Shown piece by piece: positions 17,587-25,280 of a stretch of DNA of 51,683 bases (the stretch's first letter is position 1; each line of letters starts with the position of its first letter). The translations under genes and the position numbers were made by a program. Under the pieces are notes generated by a model. It saw only the letters and a program-made list of their open reading frames with translations. It did not search any database and was not told the DNA's origin. This DNA comes from an uncultured Alphaproteobacteria bacterium (lineage in GTDB: Bacteria; Pseudomonadota; Alphaproteobacteria; Rhodobacterales; Rhodobacteraceae): NCBI GenBank assembly GCA_902533625.1, contig CACAMI010000011.1:1-51683 (forward strand), given 5' to 3'.

Positions 17587-18765
17587 ATGGGTTTTCAAAA
17601 AGCTTTTGAAGTGTCGGAATATAAAAGAAGAATAGCTGATGTTAAGAACAGAATGGAATCTGCTGGAATTGATATGCTAATATGTCAGGACCCTGCAAAT
17701 ATGTGTTGGATGACTGGTTTTGATGGGTGGTCGTTTTATACTCCTCAAGCGGTAGTATTGCATCATTCTGACGAGTGGCCAATATGGTTTGGTAGAGAGC
17801 AGGATGCTAAATCTGCGCATATGACTACAGATTTGCCAGCAGAAAATATTTTCAATTTTTCAGAACCATTAGTTCATCATCCTGATAAGCACCCATTTGA
17901 TGAGTTGTGCGACTTGCTCAAATCTCGAAATTGTGACACTGGAACTATTGGGGTTGATTTTGATGCCCATTATTATACTGCCAGAGCTCATCAACACCTT
18001 ACGAAAGGTCTTCCAAATGCAAAAATTATCGACAATAAAGAATTAGTAAATTGGGCGCGATTAGTTAAATCTTCAGCTGAAGTTCATTATATGAGGGAAG
18101 CAGGAAAATTAAGTACTCTTGTAATGAATAATGCTCTTGATAAAGTTAAGCCAGGCATGCCTCAATCTGAAATTATGGCTAATGTTTATCATGATCAGGT
18201 CCTAGGGATCGATGGTAAATTTGGTGATTACACTGGTCTTTGCCCCTTAATTCAGGTTGGTGAGGGGACGTCCACGCCTCATTTGACTTGGTCTTCCGAG
18301 GGCCTTCCTGATTCTGGACTGGTAGTTATGGAGCTTGGTTCTGCGAGAAGACATTACAACGTGCCTGTAACTCGAACAATTCATATTGGAAAGCCGCCAG
18401 TTGAAATTGAGAAATTAGCAGACGTTATTATAGAGGGTGGAAACTTAGCTCTCGAAACAGCCAAGCCAGGAGCAACTTGCGAGGAAGTTGAGGCCATATT
18501 TCAAAAAACAATTAGGCAGCATGGATATCAGAAGAATAGTAGAGTGGGATATTCAATTGGCTTAAATTTTCCTCCAGATTGGGGTGAACGAACAGCAAGT
18601 TTAAGAGCTGGTGATAAGACAATACTGCAGGAGGGTATGTGTTTTCATTTTCAATCTGGAGTGTGGTTATCAGAATATGGTGCAGCTATATCTGAACCGT
18701 TCGTGGTAACACCAACTGGAGGCGAAAGGCTCTGCAATGTTCCCAGAGAGTTAGTTTTAAAATAA
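17587..18765 (+). CDS. doeA: Ectoine hydrolase-like M24 protein (DoeA/EutD), copy 1
   Basis: Predicted to open the cyclic amidine ring of ectoine, giving N-acetyl-2,4-diaminobutyrate. The 392 residues have the creatinase N-domain followed by the M24 pita-bread fold. DoeA-like stretches include DPANMCWMTGFDGWSFYTPQ (35-54), LVNWARLVKS (153-162) and NFPPDWGERTASLRAGDKT. The aspartates and histidine that bind metal in M24 peptidases are missing: the usual D-x-G with D-x-T-R reads MELGSARRHYNVPVTRT, and GHGIG reads GYSIG. Loss of metal ligands is expected for ectoine hydrolase, where a glutamate (Glu249 here, by position) is reported to act covalently. A strong AGGAGAGG precedes the ATG. Second gene of the deacetylase operon. 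Hydrolysis of a related ring compound is the main alternative. Confidence 0.83.
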   Translation: MGFQKAFEVSEYKRRIADVKNRMESAGIDMLICQDPANMCWMTGFDGWSFYTPQAVVLHHSDEWPIWFGREQDAKSAHMTTDLPAENIFNFSEPLVHHPDKHPFDELCDLLKSRNCDTGTIGVDFDAHYYTARAHQHLTKGLPNAKIIDNKELVNWARLVKSSAEVHYMREAGKLSTLVMNNALDKVKPGMPQSEIMANVYHDQVLGIDGKFGDYTGLCPLIQVGEGTSTPHLTWSSEGLPDSGLVVMELGSARRHYNVPVTRTIHIGKPPVEIEKLADVIIEGGNLALETAKPGATCEEVEAIFQKTIRQHGYQKNSRVGYSIGLNFPPDWGERTASLRAGDKTILQEGMCFHFQSGVWLSEYGAAISEPFVVTPTGGERLCNVPRELVLK

Positions 18766-18792
18766 AATTTGAGCTGAAAAGTCAAAGTTATT

Positions 18793-19566
18793 TTATAATT
18801 TGAAAAGAGAACCGAAACCGGAAAGTGTATCCTTAATGCCTGCTAGTCTTAAAAGGTGCCAAGCTAAGGCATGATTGCTTGCAGTGACAGGTTTATTTAT
18901 TGCTTTTTCTGCTTTTTCTATAATCCTAGCAGCTCTTAGACTGGTGCATGAAATAAATACCCCATCGCAGCTATCTGACATTCCAACAGAACTTACTGCA
19001 TTAAATATTGATTCCTCATCTATTCTACCAACATTTATATCACTTTCTTCAAAATAAGAGCCGACTATAGTTACGGGCAAATTTGCCTCATTAAAGTTAT
19101 TCTGCATTGCACTTGTAATATTCGGAGAATAAGGAGTAATTAATCCTAATCTCTTGATCCCCAATAATTTAAATGCAGCCTTAGCTGCAGATAAAGGGTT
19201 GGTGGAAGGCACATGGTTATGTGCGTCATTCAAGATTGATTCAATGCGGTTCTCACCTATAATTGTAGCGCCTGAGGTACACCCATATCCTATTGATTTT
19301 ATTCCTAGATAGCTCGGTATCAACCGAGCTGCTATGGGAAGTTGTTCCTCCATTGCAGAAAGCATCTCTGTTGTTACTTCTGCTTCATTTTTTAATCTTG
19401 CATGATAGATTGAGACGCCTGGTAAGGCTGTAAGGATTCTGAATTCTTCTTCTATAGTTTGGTCAGATTCTAGCACTAAAAGACCAATACGCGCTCTTTC
19501 GCCCACACCTGAATCTTTACTAAAGGGAATACGCCTGATTATTGGGTTGCTTTGTTTAATGGTCAT
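18793..19566 (-). CDS. EutA-like Asp/Glu racemase-superfamily protein, copy 2
   Basis: A second EutA-type protein of 257 residues. Both superfamily cysteines are kept: Cys96 in YGCTSGATIIG and Cys207 in FISCTSLRAAR. The start ARIGLLVLESDQTIEEEF is the same region as in the copy at 11238. It lies 18 bases downstream of a PhyH dioxygenase and its 3' end faces doeA across 27 bases. An EutA next to a PhyH gene also occurs at 10341-12020, in the opposite order, which hints that the two enzymes work on consecutive intermediates. Isomerase or decarboxylase activity fits the family; the substrate is unknown. Confidence 0.8.
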   Translation of the reverse strand: MTIKQSNPIIRRIPFSKDSGVGERARIGLLVLESDQTIEEEFRILTALPGVSIYHARLKNEAEVTTEMLSAMEEQLPIAARLIPSYLGIKSIGYGCTSGATIIGENRIESILNDAHNHVPSTNPLSAAKAAFKLLGIKRLGLITPYSPNITSAMQNNFNEANLPVTIVGSYFEESDINVGRIDEESIFNAVSSVGMSDSCDGVFISCTSLRAARIIEKAEKAINKPVTASNHALAWHLLRLAGIKDTLSGFGSLFKL

Positions 19567-19584
19567 GATTCAGCACACCTGGTC

Positions 19585-20460
19585 TTAATTGTTATTTTCC
19601 TCTGACCCAGCTTGCTGAGAGAAAAAGGAGGTGCCCTTAGGCACTTCGGGTATTAGCATCTCATATTTAGAACATCTTACTTTCCCAGATGGTTTGCCTT
19701 TAATAATTGAATGCGTTAGCTTGCTCGGTAAGTGATTTTGACTAAGTTCTATGGCGTCTTCAGCATAGTATGTCGCTATGTAAAGAGTTCTAGATTCAGA
19801 GGAAAGATTTGGTGCTGAACCGTGAAGAAGGCTTGAGTGCATTAAGCATGCGCTTCCAGCTTTTCCAACACACTTAATTACATCTTTAGAGTATTTATTA
19901 GCAATTTCGTCGTCAACTGATCCAGTAAAAACTCCATTATGCCAGTGCGGATAAAGAGGTCCCTTATGAGAGCCTGGGACAACTTCAAGTGGTCCATTTT
20001 CAAGCGTAACGTCATCAACGTAAAGAAGGGCTGTAATTAAGTCGTCATTTGTCATGGGCTGGAAAAGAAAGTCCTGATGAAATTTGACTTTTGTTGCAGT
20101 GCCGGGAAGTTTGGAATTTACTTTCCCATGATGAAATCTGATAGAAGGTCCTATTAATTCTGCTACATAATCTGTCATTTTGGAATTTCGCATTACATTC
20201 TCATAAACCTTGGATATTTCTTCAGGAGATTGCACACGTCTTAGACCTGGTTTCTCTGATGTATGACCTGGTTCCAAATCAAATCTGGGACGTCCGTCTA
20301 AGGTTTTACCATAGTCCCCTTCATGAAGTCGGCTTTCTTCAACCCATTCCGTAAATGTCTTTCGTAATTCAGTTAATTCAGTAGGTGTGACAGCATCTTT
20401 GACAGTTATTACGCCATCATTCCAGAAGCTATCTGTTTGCTCTTTTGATAGGATGCTCAT
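19585..20460 (-). CDS. PhyH family Fe(II)/2-oxoglutarate oxygenase, copy 2
   Basis: A non-haem iron oxygenase of 291 residues. The iron ligands are His128 and Asp130 in KFHQDF and His213 in LLHGSAPN; Arg224 is the likely 2-oxoglutarate ligand. VPGSHKGPLYPHW at 161-173 is the core strand. It is a clear paralog of the 10341 gene (shared PGHTSEKPGLRR against DGHTSNNPRLRR, same length, same oxygenase core) but has a different C-terminus rich in polar residues. It forms a two-gene minus-strand operon with the EutA-like gene. No obvious ribosome binding site precedes the ATG, so translation may be weak or leaderless. As with copy 1, the EctD signature is absent. Confidence 0.85.
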   Translation of the reverse strand: MSILSKEQTDSFWNDGVITVKDAVTPTELTELRKTFTEWVEESRLHEGDYGKTLDGRPRFDLEPGHTSEKPGLRRVQSPEEISKVYENVMRNSKMTDYVAELIGPSIRFHHGKVNSKLPGTATKVKFHQDFLFQPMTNDDLITALLYVDDVTLENGPLEVVPGSHKGPLYPHWHNGVFTGSVDDEIANKYSKDVIKCVGKAGSACLMHSSLLHGSAPNLSSESRTLYIATYYAEDAIELSQNHLPSKLTHSIIKGKPSGKVRCSKYEMLIPEVPKGTSFFSQQAGSEENNN

Positions 20461-20613
20461 AATTACAATTCGTTAGTAGTTTTGTTTATATTTTCGCTGT
20501 TATCGTACACCTCTTAGAAATCTTAAATCAATTAAAATATTTTCGTTTTCGATTATGTTGAGATTTTTTTTGAAAAAGCTTTCAAAAAAAATTTCTTTAG
20601 TCATAATTTGGAG

Positions 20614-21456
20614 ATGAAGAAAGAGCCTGAAGACGCTAATAAAAGACGAGAGGTAAGCCCTGTAATTTGTTACCCATCTAGCAGGCTAAAAAGACCTAAT
20701 CTAAAAATTTATCGCTCTATTAGGGAGGGGGCAAAAAAAGTTGATGAAATTATAATTAATCCAAGAGACGCTAAATGTTTTAGGGTTAGGGCTGGTCAAT
20801 TTTTCAGAATTACCTCAATTGAAGGACCTCAAGTAGGTGATTTAAATTTATGGAACTTAGATAATCTAAGTGAAAAGTTTTACTCAGGGAAAACGAGAGC
20901 GTTACATGGGTCGCACATGGATGAAGGTGATCAAATGTGGTCCTGCTTTCCTTATCTTAGACCCATGGCAACTGTTTTTGAGGACACACTTAAGTGGTAT
21001 GGAGTCGATAAATTTGGTGGTTCAGTTCATGACGTGATTGGAACTCGCTGTGATCCTTATACAAATAAACTCTTGGAAGGAAATAATTACCATCATTGTT
21101 GCCATTCAAATTTAGCTAGAGCCCTTGCAGCTGAAATAGCTTTGCCTATATTGGAAGCTGAATCCCTTATTCATGATGTATTAAATGTTTTTATGTGCAC
21201 AGGCTTTACACGTGATACAGGTCAGTACTTTATGAAGGCTAGTCCGGTTCGACCTGGAGATTATATTGAATTTTTTGCTGAAATAGATCTTCTGGGAGCT
21301 TTATCAGCATGTCCAGGTGGCGATTGTTCGACAAAACATTCGAGTGATTCCGCAAAGTGTTACCCTCTTCTTGTTGAAATATTCTTAAATGAACAGAGCG
21401 TTTTGAATATCACTAATGAAGTTAATGGGTACAATCGCAAGCATGGACTACAATAA
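20614..21456 (+). CDS. DUF1989 family protein (urea carboxylase-associated / CgdAB-like)
   Basis: A DUF1989 protein. The family includes subunits of carboxyguanidine deiminase, which works with guanidine (urea) carboxylase; others are unassigned. Family features are RVRAGQFFRITSIEGPQVGD, GNNYHHCCHSNL and SACPGGDCS, with conserved His and Cys residues that could hold a metal. From the ATG at 20614 it has 280 residues, including about 40 extra at the N-terminus. A TTG two codons earlier is in frame, and GGAG directly abuts the ATG, so the start is uncertain. It is divergent from the PhyH gene at 19585 and 151 bases before the next PhyH gene. Because ectoine is a cyclic amidine, hydrolysis of an amidine or ureido group would fit, but this is inference. 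Confidence 0.8.
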   Translation: MKKEPEDANKRREVSPVICYPSSRLKRPNLKIYRSIREGAKKVDEIIINPRDAKCFRVRAGQFFRITSIEGPQVGDLNLWNLDNLSEKFYSGKTRALHGSHMDEGDQMWSCFPYLRPMATVFEDTLKWYGVDKFGGSVHDVIGTRCDPYTNKLLEGNNYHHCCHSNLARALAAEIALPILEAESLIHDVLNVFMCTGFTRDTGQYFMKASPVRPGDYIEFFAEIDLLGALSACPGGDCSTKHSSDSAKCYPLLVEIFLNEQSVLNITNEVNGYNRKHGLQ

Positions 21457-21533
21457 GACCAATTCAGTACGTAGTTTTATTCTTTAATTTAAAATACTCA
21501 CTATTAGAATTTTTGGTACAACGTCGATAAAAT

Positions 21534-21547
21534 AGTTGTATACATCT
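21534..21547 (+). promoter_or_regulatory. Candidate GntR operator, site 2 (shared 14-bp motif)
   Basis: AGTTGTATACATCT, identical over 14 bases to the minus-strand site before the GntR gene (16238-16251). It lies 60 bases upstream of the PhyH copy 3 start, almost the same distance as site 1 from its gene. Most likely an operator that puts the PhyH/amidase/M24 operon under the same GntR protein. Confidence 0.55.
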
Positions 21548-21607
21548 ATTTTTGAGTTTTATAATCTCTTCAAGATTGATTCTTTAATTTATTATTTGGA
21601 GCGGAAA

Positions 21608-22435
21608 ATGGGTAAGAAATTAACTCAAGAACAGGTAGATTCTTTCCATCGAGATGGCTTTCTATCGCCAGTAGATATTTTTTCTGAGGAAAAAGCACTT
21701 AGCTATAGAAAAGAGTTAGAGGCTGCTGAAAAAAAGTGGCCGGAAGCTTTTGAGGGAGCATCGCGACAAAATGCACATCTCTGTTTAAAATGCCTTGATG
21801 AAATTGTTCATAATAAAGCATTATTGGATGCCGCAGAAGATATAGTCGGGCCTAATATTTTAAATTATGGCACGGTATTATTTATAAAAGAAGCAAATGA
21901 CCCCGGTTTTGTTAGCTGGCATCAAGATGCGAAATATATGGGGCTAGAACCTCATGTGGGGATAACCGCATGGATTGCTTTATCAAAAAGTGACAATGAG
22001 AGTGGATGTATGCAGATGATACCAGGAAGTCATAGTTCCATTCGGGATCATAATGATACTTTTGGAGAGAAGAATATCCTCACCAGGGGTCAAGAGGTTG
22101 AAGGCATAGATGAAACTAAGGCAGTATCGACACCTCTTCGTCCTGGGCAAGCTTCATTTCATAGCGCAAGGGTTGTTCATAGTTCTCAACCTAATAAAAG
22201 TAACGATAGGCGAATAGGATTTGTTATACAGCCTCTGATGCCACCATCTGTGATCCAAACTAAATCAAGGGTAGCCGCCCAATTAGTTAGAGGCAAAGAT
22301 GAATTTGGGCATTTTGATAAGGCATCTCGACCGACTGGAGACATGAAGCCAAACGAAGTAGCCTTTAGGGATAATATAAATAATATTTGGAAGGAGCACC
22401 TCTATGAAGGTGCCGAAAAGACAAGAGATCTATAA
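21608..22435 (+). CDS. PhyH family Fe(II)/2-oxoglutarate oxygenase, copy 3
   Basis: A third oxygenase, more distant from the other two. From the ATG at 21608, preceded by GGAG, it has 275 residues; an upstream in-frame start at 21536 would run through the candidate operator and adds a sequence unlike the family. The iron ligands are His105 and Asp107 in WHQDAKYMGL, and His191 in VVHSSQPN, with Arg201/Arg202 for 2-oxoglutarate. QMIPGSHSS at 136-144 is the core strand. The Asp in the HxD motif argues for a hydroxylase, not a halogenase. It leads an operon with the small GatC-like protein (overlapping), an amidase and an M24 protein. The substrate is unknown. Confidence 0.85.
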   Translation: MGKKLTQEQVDSFHRDGFLSPVDIFSEEKALSYRKELEAAEKKWPEAFEGASRQNAHLCLKCLDEIVHNKALLDAAEDIVGPNILNYGTVLFIKEANDPGFVSWHQDAKYMGLEPHVGITAWIALSKSDNESGCMQMIPGSHSSIRDHNDTFGEKNILTRGQEVEGIDETKAVSTPLRPGQASFHSARVVHSSQPNKSNDRRIGFVIQPLMPPSVIQTKSRVAAQLVRGKDEFGHFDKASRPTGDMKPNEVAFRDNINNIWKEHLYEGAEKTRDL

Positions 22436-22649
22436 ACCTTTGAAAGCTACAAAATTTGAGATAATTCAAGGTATTCGAGAGATCTTTGCTTCACATGATT
22501 TTAGTGATGAAGATTTATTGGAGCTTGTAGATCCAAAACTTGGGGTAATAACCAGTTTTAATGATTTGATGTCTCAATTAGAAAATTTACGCAAAATTGA
22601 TTTAGGACAGACCCCACCTGCCTTAGGAATTGAGGAGATATCGGATTAA
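22404..22649 (+). CDS. Small protein, possibly a GatC/AtzG-like partner of the amidase
   Basis: An 81-residue soluble protein that I do not recognise with certainty. It overlaps the end of the PhyH gene by 32 bases and the amidase frame by up to 20, and has GGAG seven bases before its ATG, so it is very likely translated. The C-terminal half (FNDLMSQLENLRKIDLGQT, then PPAL) resembles the GatC pattern of a hydrophobic helix followed by a charged D-L linker and prolines. Small GatC- or AtzG-type subunits are often encoded directly before amidase-signature enzymes and stabilise them. This function is inferred from size, position and a weak pattern match only. Confidence 0.6.
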   Translation: MKVPKRQEIYKPLKATKFEIIQGIREIFASHDFSDEDLLELVDPKLGVITSFNDLMSQLENLRKIDLGQTPPALGIEEISD

Positions 22650-24051
22650 TATTAATCAGATATCATATGCTTCGGTTGCTAAACTTAGTGCGGCTTTAGA
22701 TGCAGGCAGTATTACGGCTTTAGAATTGACTAAAGCCTTATTTGAACGTGCCAAATCCTTAAATGATACATGTAAGGCTTATATAGAAATGTTTGAGACA
22801 TCAGCTCTAAATAAGGCCAAAAAGTTAGATAAAATAGCTCGTATTGGTAGTCTGCATGGTATTCCATTTGGGCTAAAGGATCTTATTGATGTTAAGGGAA
22901 GGCGAACCACAGCAGGTTCCGAAGTTTTAAAAAACAATATGGCAAAAGATGATGCTCATGTAGTAGAAACTTTAGAAAATGCAGGTGCAAATCTTCTTGG
23001 CAAGCTTAACCTCCATGAGTTTGCCTATGGCGCAACTGGCGAAAACAAACTTTATGGTACGCCGATTAATGTATTCGATCACTCGCGATTAGCTGGTGGT
23101 TCATCAAGTGGATCGGCAGCTGCAGTTGCTTGGGGCCTGTTGCCCTTTGCCTTGGGGACCGATACAGGAGGCTCAGTAAGGGTGCCGGCTTCATTAAATG
23201 GTTTAGTGGGGCTAAAGCCAACATATGGGAAAATTTCGATGCGTGGTATCATTCCTTATTGCTGGACCTTAGATCATGTTGGAATTATTGCCCGCACTGT
23301 TGAAGATGCAGCATTAATATTAGATGTAGTGGGTCAGCCAGATCGCAAAAAGTCTAGTCCAATTAACCGTCATAAGATTAAATTTTCAGAAAAATTAAAT
23401 TCAGGTAATCACCTATCTGGTATCCGGATTGGAATTCCCAAAGGTTTCTTTTTTGAAAATGTTGATGATGAGATATTAAAAGCTACCCATAAAGTAATAA
23501 AATATTTAGAAACCAAGGGGGGGTGCCTATGCGATGTGACCCTCCCAAATATGGATCACACTCGGACGGTCTCTTTAACCATCCAAATGCCAGAGGCATT
23601 GAGTTTTCATATGCCTTGGTTAAAGGACCGAAGTGCCGCCTATAGCTCAGACTTTCTGGCAGGTTTGGCTTTGGGGCAAAATATTTTAGCCGAGCATTAT
23701 GTTAAGTGTAAACGCATGCTAACTAACTATAGAGATAGCGTCGATCAACTCTTCGAAGATGTTGATGTAATTATAACCCCTTCAACACCAATAATTTCTC
23801 CAAAACTTAATTGTGTGAATATTACAACAAAAGGCCTGACAGAGCCTGTAGGAAATGCAGTGACGCGATTCACAAGCTTTTTTAATATGACTGGCCACCC
23901 CGCAATAACTATACCATCGGGATTACATTCTAAAGGACTGCCTATGGGAGTTCAATTGATTGGGCCGCAGTTTGGTGAATTAAGCCTCTTGACGTTAGGA
24001 AAGCTTATTGAAGAAAATCATGATTTTAATATTCAAAAGCCCTCAATTTAA
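22630..24051 (+). CDS. Amidase-signature family hydrolase
   Basis: A cytoplasmic amidase with the Ser-cisSer-Lys triad. In the 473-residue frame, Lys83 sits in GIPFGLKDLID, the cis-Ser in GGSSSGSAA at 156-164, and the nucleophile Ser182 in GTDTGGSVRVPA. The rest matches AtzF/GatA-type enzymes. Start choice is unclear: the TTG at 22630 lies before a GAGGAG (22632-22637), whereas the codon seven bases after that GAGGAG is an ATT at 22645, which also fits the family N-terminus better. It follows the small GatC-like gene and precedes an M24 protein by 23 bases. A role in cleaving an amide released by the M24 or DUF1989 enzymes is plausible but inferred. Confidence 0.88.
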   Translation: MRRYRININQISYASVAKLSAALDAGSITALELTKALFERAKSLNDTCKAYIEMFETSALNKAKKLDKIARIGSLHGIPFGLKDLIDVKGRRTTAGSEVLKNNMAKDDAHVVETLENAGANLLGKLNLHEFAYGATGENKLYGTPINVFDHSRLAGGSSSGSAAAVAWGLLPFALGTDTGGSVRVPASLNGLVGLKPTYGKISMRGIIPYCWTLDHVGIIARTVEDAALILDVVGQPDRKKSSPINRHKIKFSEKLNSGNHLSGIRIGIPKGFFFENVDDEILKATHKVIKYLETKGGCLCDVTLPNMDHTRTVSLTIQMPEALSFHMPWLKDRSAAYSSDFLAGLALGQNILAEHYVKCKRMLTNYRDSVDQLFEDVDVIITPSTPIISPKLNCVNITTKGLTEPVGNAVTRFTSFFNMTGHPAITIPSGLHSKGLPMGVQLIGPQFGELSLLTLGKLIEENHDFNIQKPSI

Positions 24052-24074
24052 TTTACATATGAAAGGAATTAAAA

Positions 24075-25217
24075 ATGCATTCAAATCCGTTTACAGATGA
24101 AGAGTTAGGTCGGAGATTAAAAAAAACAAAAGACTTAATGGAAAAGAATAGTTTGGATATAATTCTTTTAAGCGCTCCAGAACATGTTTTTTATCTTACT
24201 GGGTTAGATCATTGGGGTTATTTTGCCCCTACTGTTCTAATAGTTTCAATGGACGATGACTTAGTTTTGATTACCCGGGAAATGGAAAAAGTTGTAATTA
24301 GAAACCAAGTAAGAAATGCAACTTTCATGGGTCATTCCGATACTGAGACAGCGGCTGATATTGTTGTAAAATGCCTGAATGGTAAAACTTCAGGTAAATC
24401 AATAGGTATCGAAGAGTGGTCATCCGGGTTGGCTTATGGAATGGGATCACAGATTAAAAATCAAGTTGTAGCGAGTCAATGGAAAGATATAACTGGCCTA
24501 TTAGATAAGATGCGCCTAGTAAAATCAGGGGCAGAGCAGGAATTTATGCGTGCTGCGGCTCACGCTGCTGATGCAGGGACAGAAGCCGCAATCGCCGCGA
24601 TTCATGATGGGGCGCTGGAGGCAGACGTGGCGGCAGAATGCCTGGCCGCAATGACACGCGCTGGCAGTACGCCTCCGGGTTTTGGGCCATTTTTGAGGCC
24701 AGCTCATAGAATGGCTGAAGAACACACAAGTTGGGGTAATGGAAAACACCATGAAGCAGTTTTTTTAGAAGTAGCGGGATGCGTGGCTCGTTATAATGCT
24801 CCTATGGGTCGATTGGTCAATATAGGGCATATATCTGATGAGGATAAAGAAATGTCAAAAATCTGTATTGACTCATTTAATTCCACTTTAAAGGAACTCA
24901 AAGTAGGGGTAAAGGCTCGGGATGTATATCAAGGTTGGCAATCTGTAATAGATGATGTCGGCATGCAGCATTACCGCCGTCACCATTGTGGATATTTAGT
25001 TGGTATAGGATTTCCTCCGTCATGGACAGGAGGTCCAAGAGTTACGGGTCTTCGTCACGACTCTGACTTAGAAATGGAAGAAGGGATGACGTTTCACCTA
25101 ATGTCGTGGTTCACCGAAACAGGTAGAGGAAATTACTTTATATCAAATACCGTGTTGCTTGGACCATCGGGTGCTGAGGTTCTGAACAAATGTTCGTATG
25201 GTCCACACGTCAAATAA
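24075..25217 (+). CDS. DoeA-related M24 hydrolase, divergent copy
   Basis: An M24-fold protein of 380 residues, more distant from DoeA than the copies at 17587 and 25281. It keeps a DoeA-like architecture: LLSAPEHVFYLTGLDHWGYF near 31-50, LLDKMRLVKSGAE near 142-154 and GIGFPPSWTGG. As in the other two, the metal ligands are lost: VFLEVAGCVARYNAPMGR replaces the D-x-G and D-x-T-R motif, with Glu232 at the proposed catalytic position, and the metal-binding His is absent. AAGGA lies seven bases before the ATG. It is the last gene of the PhyH-small protein-amidase operon. I expect a hydrolase acting on an amidine or amide related to, but different from, ectoine. True aminopeptidase activity is unlikely without the metal site. 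Confidence 0.78.
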   Translation: MHSNPFTDEELGRRLKKTKDLMEKNSLDIILLSAPEHVFYLTGLDHWGYFAPTVLIVSMDDDLVLITREMEKVVIRNQVRNATFMGHSDTETAADIVVKCLNGKTSGKSIGIEEWSSGLAYGMGSQIKNQVVASQWKDITGLLDKMRLVKSGAEQEFMRAAAHAADAGTEAAIAAIHDGALEADVAAECLAAMTRAGSTPPGFGPFLRPAHRMAEEHTSWGNGKHHEAVFLEVAGCVARYNAPMGRLVNIGHISDEDKEMSKICIDSFNSTLKELKVGVKARDVYQGWQSVIDDVGMQHYRRHHCGYLVGIGFPPSWTGGPRVTGLRHDSDLEMEEGMTFHLMSWFTETGRGNYFISNTVLLGPSGAEVLNKCSYGPHVK

Positions 25218-25246
25218 GGACTGTCCAATTTTTTTTTAAACAGAAG

Positions 25247-25268
25247 TCAGAAGCATTAATGCTTCTGA
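25247..25268. repeat. Perfect 22-bp palindrome between convergent M24 genes
   Basis: TCAGAAGCAT followed by TA and ATGCTTCTGA: an uninterrupted palindrome in the 63-base gap between the stops at 25217 and 25281. In RNA it folds to a strong hairpin on either strand. A run of nine T precedes it on the plus strand, not follows it, so it is not a classic intrinsic terminator; it may still end or protect both transcripts. Confidence 0.6.
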
Positions 25269-25280
25269 TAACCCAATACT

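Noticed and set aside
20461-20613. A TGTATACA-type site before the DUF1989 gene
   Set aside because: The closest match (TCGTACACCTC) does not align with the motif without gaps.
21534-21547. The shared 14-bp motif as a plain -10 promoter box
   Set aside because: TATACA could serve as -10, but neither copy has a -35 at 16-18 bases, and the palindromic core plus nearby GntR gene favour an operator. Not fully excluded.
10341-22435. Calling the PhyH proteins ectoine hydroxylase EctD
   Set aside because: The iron ligands match, but the EctD signature after the HxD motif is missing in all three and no ectABC genes lie nearby.
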